In this document: piece after piece, positions 61,842 to 64,000 of the stretch
Position numbering within the stretch: the stretch's first letter is position 1
Layout of the letters: every line of letters begins with the position of its first letter
From: Arthrobacter sp. 9AX
Lineage (GTDB): Bacteria > Actinomycetota > Actinomycetes > Actinomycetales > Micrococcaceae
Assembly (NCBI RefSeq): GCF_902506095.1
Contig: NZ_LR733293.1
Span: 290,415 to 354,414, forward strand
Reading direction: 5' to 3'
DNA length: 64,000 nt
The notes under the pieces: generated by a model
Database searches by the model: none
What the model was told of the DNA's origin: nothing
The model's input: only the letters and a program-made list of their open reading frames with translations
Made by a program: the position numbers and the translations under genes

Positions 61842-62603
61842 GTGCCCACCGACAACACCCCCCAGCCAGACGCCGCTCCAACGGGCTCTGCCGAGCCGGC
61901 CGAACCGGACGCCCCCCGCGTCCTCCGCATCGCCTACGTGGCGGGAGTGACGCCTGGCAAGTGGATCCGCCGGTGGGAGGAGCGGGTGCAGCACGTTCCC
62001 CTTCAGGCGTTTATGTCCGACGACGGCGCGCAGGTCCAGGTGCTGCGTGACGGTTCCGCAGACCTCAGCTTCGTCCGCCTCCCCGTGGAGCGCGAGGGCC
62101 TCAGCGTGATTCCGCTCTATGAGGAGCAGCCCGTGGTGGTTGCTCCCAAGGGCCACGAGATTTCGGTGTTCGAGGAAGTGGCGTACGCCGACCTGGAAGA
62201 GGAATCATTCCTGGACGTGACCGCGCTCGGCGGTCCGGAGGCCGCCTTGCAGGTGGTGGCCACCGGCGCCGGGCTGGTGATCCTGCCGATGTCCGTGGCC
62301 CGGCACTTCAATGTCAAGGACACGGTGGCCAGGCGGCTGTCCGGGGCACCCACTACCGGGATCGCCGTTGCATGGCCTTCAAATTCCACGGACGAGGTGA
62401 TCGAGGAGTTCATCGGGATCGTGCGCGGCCGGACGGCCCAAAGCTCCCGGCAGCCGTCCGCCCAGCCCGTCAAGGTCAAGAAGGACCCCAAGCCGGACCG
62501 GCGCGGCACCGGAGCGAAGAAGGCTCCCAAGGTTGCCCAGCGCTACGCCCCCAATCCGGACAAGGGCCGCGGCAAGGGTTCCCGGAAAAAGGGCAAGCGC
62601 TAG
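61842..62603 (+). CDS. LysR-type substrate-binding-domain protein without HTH
   Basis: This 253-aa protein matches the C-terminal effector domain of LysR regulators (RIAYVAGVTPGKWIRRWEER, LSVIPLYEEQPVVVAPKGHE, ATGAGLVILPMSVARHF) but has no N-terminal winged HTH. It ends with a Lys/Arg/Gly-rich tail (about 60 residues) that could bind nucleic acid. GTG 61842 was chosen; the open frame begins at 61746 inside the divergent DUF5997 gene. TACTGT just upstream could be a -10 box, so the message may be nearly leaderless. Confidence 0.8.
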   Translation: MPTDNTPQPDAAPTGSAEPAEPDAPRVLRIAYVAGVTPGKWIRRWEERVQHVPLQAFMSDDGAQVQVLRDGSADLSFVRLPVEREGLSVIPLYEEQPVVVAPKGHEISVFEEVAYADLEEESFLDVTALGGPEAALQVVATGAGLVILPMSVARHFNVKDTVARRLSGAPTTGIAVAWPSNSTDEVIEEFIGIVRGRTAQSSRQPSAQPVKVKKDPKPDRRGTGAKKAPKVAQRYAPNPDKGRGKGSRKKGKR

Positions 62604-62637
62604 CACTGCCCGCGCTCTGAACGAGGCGAGGGCACAC

Positions 62638-62667
62638 GAAGGCCGGCTCCTTGCGGAGCCGGCCTTC
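62638..62667 (+). terminator. Terminator of the LysR-type sensor gene
   Basis: A perfect 13-bp stem, 62638-62650 with 62655-62667, and loop TTGC, 35 bp after the stop codon. No long T-run. It probably also stops transcription from the convergent envelope operon. Confidence 0.8.
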
Positions 62668-62681
62668 CCGTACCTAAGAGT

Positions 62682-62935
62682 GCTTAGGTGTTTTGGACGT
62701 GGTCTTTGGCGTCGGTGGCGCGGTCTTTGACGTCGGTGACGGCGTCCTGGCCTTCGGCTTTGACGTTTTGGGCGGCGTCGGTGGCGGTGGCTTTGACGTT
62801 TTCCACTGGCTTAGGTGTTTTGGACGTGGTCTTTGGCGTCGGTGGCGCGGTCTTTGACGTCGGTGACGGCGTCCTGGCCTTCGGCTTTGACGTTTTGGGC
62901 GGCGTCGGTGGCGGTGGCTTTGACGTTTTCCACTG
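62682..62935. repeat. Perfect 127-bp tandem duplication at the DUF3618 gene 3' end
   Basis: 62682-62808 and 62809-62935 appear identical base for base. The right copy contains the last 41 codons and stop of the DUF3618 gene; the left copy lies entirely after the stop. 127 is not a multiple of three, but the reading frame is unaffected because the stop comes first. Confidence 0.92.
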
Positions 62936-63473
62936 CTTCCTGGGCCGGTTCCTTCAGGTCCTGGGCCACGGTTTTGGCGGCGTCGGTGACTTGGCTGACG
63001 AGGGGTTCGGCGGCGGTTTTGAGTTGCTGGGCCGCTTCGCGTTCCTTCGCGCTCGGGGGGATCAGGGACGAGATGAGCATCCCGGCGCCGAACGCGATCA
63101 GGCCGGCGGCCAGGGGGTTGCCCTGGGCTTTGGCTTTGACCTGGTCCGGGGTGTGGCTGATCGCGGTGCCGGCGTCGGAGAGTTTGGTGGCGACGTTGTC
63201 TTTGGCGTCGTGCAGGGTCTCGCCGGTGCTGTGCAGGGCGTTGGTGGTGTGCCCCGCGCCGGTGTGGGCCGCGTTGTGGGCGGTGCTGCTGGCGGTGTCT
63301 GCTGCTCCCATGATTTTCTCCTTCACCCCGACAACGGCGTCTTTTACCTTGTCGGTCTGGCGGTGGACGATGTTGGACGGGGTGACTTTGTCTGCCACGG
63401 CGTCCACGTTGGTGCCCAGGCGGGCGCGGGTGGCTTCTATGTCGGCGCGGATTGCGTCCGGGTTTTCGCTCAT
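62811..63473 (-). CDS. DUF3618-domain protein
   Basis: This 220-aa protein has the DUF3618 start NPDAIRADIEATRARLGTNV near residue 4, a long Ala/Lys/Asp helical region, one short hydrophobic segment (LAAGLIAFGAGMLISSLI, about 122-139), then an amphipathic repeat-rich C-terminus of late-embryogenesis-abundant-like type (VKDRATDAKDHVQNT). It is probably envelope- or stress-linked. ATG overlaps the stop of the holin-X gene. Its 3' end is duplicated downstream. Confidence 0.9.
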   Translation of the reverse strand: MSENPDAIRADIEATRARLGTNVDAVADKVTPSNIVHRQTDKVKDAVVGVKEKIMGAADTASSTAHNAAHTGAGHTTNALHSTGETLHDAKDNVATKLSDAGTAISHTPDQVKAKAQGNPLAAGLIAFGAGMLISSLIPPSAKEREAAQQLKTAAEPLVSQVTDAAKTVAQDLKEPAQEAVENVKATATDAAQNVKAEGQDAVTDVKDRATDAKDHVQNT

Positions 63474-63901
63474 CGGTTTACCTCACCTGGTTTGAGGGTT
63501 GGGGGAATTTCGGAGAGTGTTTCGCCTGTCTGGGGCAGGCCTTTGATTTGTTTGAGTTCCTTGCGGCCGATCGAGGCCAGGACCGCGGCGATGATGCCCC
63601 AGATTACGGCGACGATCACTGCGGCCCAGCCCAGCGGCATCAGCGCGCCGAGGGCGAACATCAGGGCCAGGGACAGGAAGATCAGGACGAAGTGCCCGGC
63701 GACGCCGGCTCCGGCGAGCATGCCGGAGCCTTTGCCTGCCCTGGTGGCGGATTGTTTCAGTTCGGCCTTGGCGAGCTCCACTTCCTGGCGCATCAGGGTG
63801 GACAGGTCCCGGGTGACATCACCCAGCAACTCACCCAGCGACGCGTTGTCCGCCTTCACATGCGCCTCACTCGGCGGCATCTCCGGAATCTGGCTGCTCA
63901 C
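63470..63901 (-). CDS. Phage-holin-family membrane protein (Actinobacteria holin X)
   Basis: This 143-aa protein has the family start SLGELLGDVTRDLSTLMRQE then VELAKAELKQ, two membrane helices (about 66-88 and 92-112) and a short cytoplasmic tail. Despite its name the family is chromosomal and coexpressed with DUF3618 proteins; not a lysis gene here. GTG start overlaps the stop of the upstream gene. Confidence 0.9.
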   Translation of the reverse strand: MSSQIPEMPPSEAHVKADNASLGELLGDVTRDLSTLMRQEVELAKAELKQSATRAGKGSGMLAGAGVAGHFVLIFLSLALMFALGALMPLGWAAVIVAVIWGIIAAVLASIGRKELKQIKGLPQTGETLSEIPPTLKPGEVNR

Positions 63902-64000
63902 AGCTGGCGTCCCTCCGTTGACCGGTACGTGCCGTCAGCTGCGTGGTAGCTTCCGTTCTCATCCCGGTAGGGGTCGTCTTCGAACCGCAGGGGGCTGTCC
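63898..64000 (-). CDS. C-terminal end of an uncharacterised protein (cut by window edge)
   Basis: The minus frame entering from the window edge reads 33 residues ending RFEDDPYRDENGSYHAADGT then YRSTEGRQL and TGA, overlapping the holin-X start. It is the next upstream gene of the same operon; only its end is visible, so no function can be given. Confidence 0.65.
   Translation of the reverse strand, partial: DSPLRFEDDPYRDENGSYHAADGTYRSTEGRQL

Noticed and set aside
63470..63901. Prophage lysis gene suggested by the holin family name
   Set aside because: The family is a chromosomal actinobacterial envelope protein; no endolysin, capsid or integrase genes are nearby.

Overview
The window comes from a high-GC Gram-positive soil actinobacterium, most likely Micrococcaceae (Arthrobacter / Pseudarthrobacter / Paenarthrobacter type). 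The signs are high GC at third positions, many GTG and TTG starts, strings of 4-base start/stop overlaps, dense carbohydrate-uptake operons each with its own LacI or GntR regulator, and small proteins typical of this family (CsbD, lmo0937-like, DUF5997, DUF3618, Actinobacteria holin-X). This placement is from sequence character only.

1-18.5 kb: an inositol or inositol-like polyol regulon in two same-direction operons. Operon 1 has a lipoprotein binding protein, permease, ATPase, aldehyde dehydrogenase, IolD, HpcH/HpaI aldolase, Gfo/Idh/MocA oxidoreductase and LacI. Operon 2 has LacI, a 2-hydroxyacid dehydrogenase, a Gfo/Idh/MocA oxidoreductase, an IolG-like dehydrogenase, an SDR, IolE, another Gfo/Idh/MocA oxidoreductase and MmsA/IolA. 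Both promoters have a TTGACA -35 box and lie between two copies of the palindrome TGGACCGGTCCA (one copy has a mismatch), so they look co-regulated. IolB, IolC and IolJ are not in the window. A strong terminator closes the regulon at about 18.45 kb.

18.5-26 kb: a PaoABC-XdhC molybdenum hydroxylase operon with a divergent TetR, then a TetR divergent from a predicted membrane protein. 26-27.7 kb: an IS110-family element with a twice-frameshifted transposase and a structured left flank where a bridge RNA is expected. 27.7-33.2 kb: an organic or sugar acid module (Ldh2-type dehydrogenase, 2-hydroxyacid dehydrogenase, DapA-family aldolase), a divergent GntR and an orphan binding protein. 33.2-37 kb: a GntR followed by a decayed stretch with an internally deleted class-III aminotransferase and an IS30 scar.

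37-48.8 kb: a second sugar-uptake locus. The minus operon carries a TIM-barrel isomerase, ABC binding protein, two permeases, an ADP-ribosylglycohydrolase-family protein and a truncated LacI-type protein with an unusual C-terminal domain; an AraC regulator follows. The divergent plus operon carries an acyltransferase fused to a probable alpha/alpha-barrel domain, a hydroxyacid dehydrogenase and a full LacI. Three copies of GATGTATCGATAAACC, one with a mismatch, lie in the divergent promoter.

48.8-64 kb: chromosomal housekeeping, signalling and stress genes: a diguanylate cyclase, YceI, CsbD, a stand-alone EAL protein, a GAF histidine kinase, a metallo-beta-lactamase-fold hydrolase, TetR plus a flavin amine oxidase around a perfect operator palindrome, a PPOX-fold stress protein, DUF5997 with an HTH-less LysR-type sensor domain, and a DUF3618/holin-X cell-envelope operon whose last gene has a perfect 127-bp tandem duplication of its 3' end.
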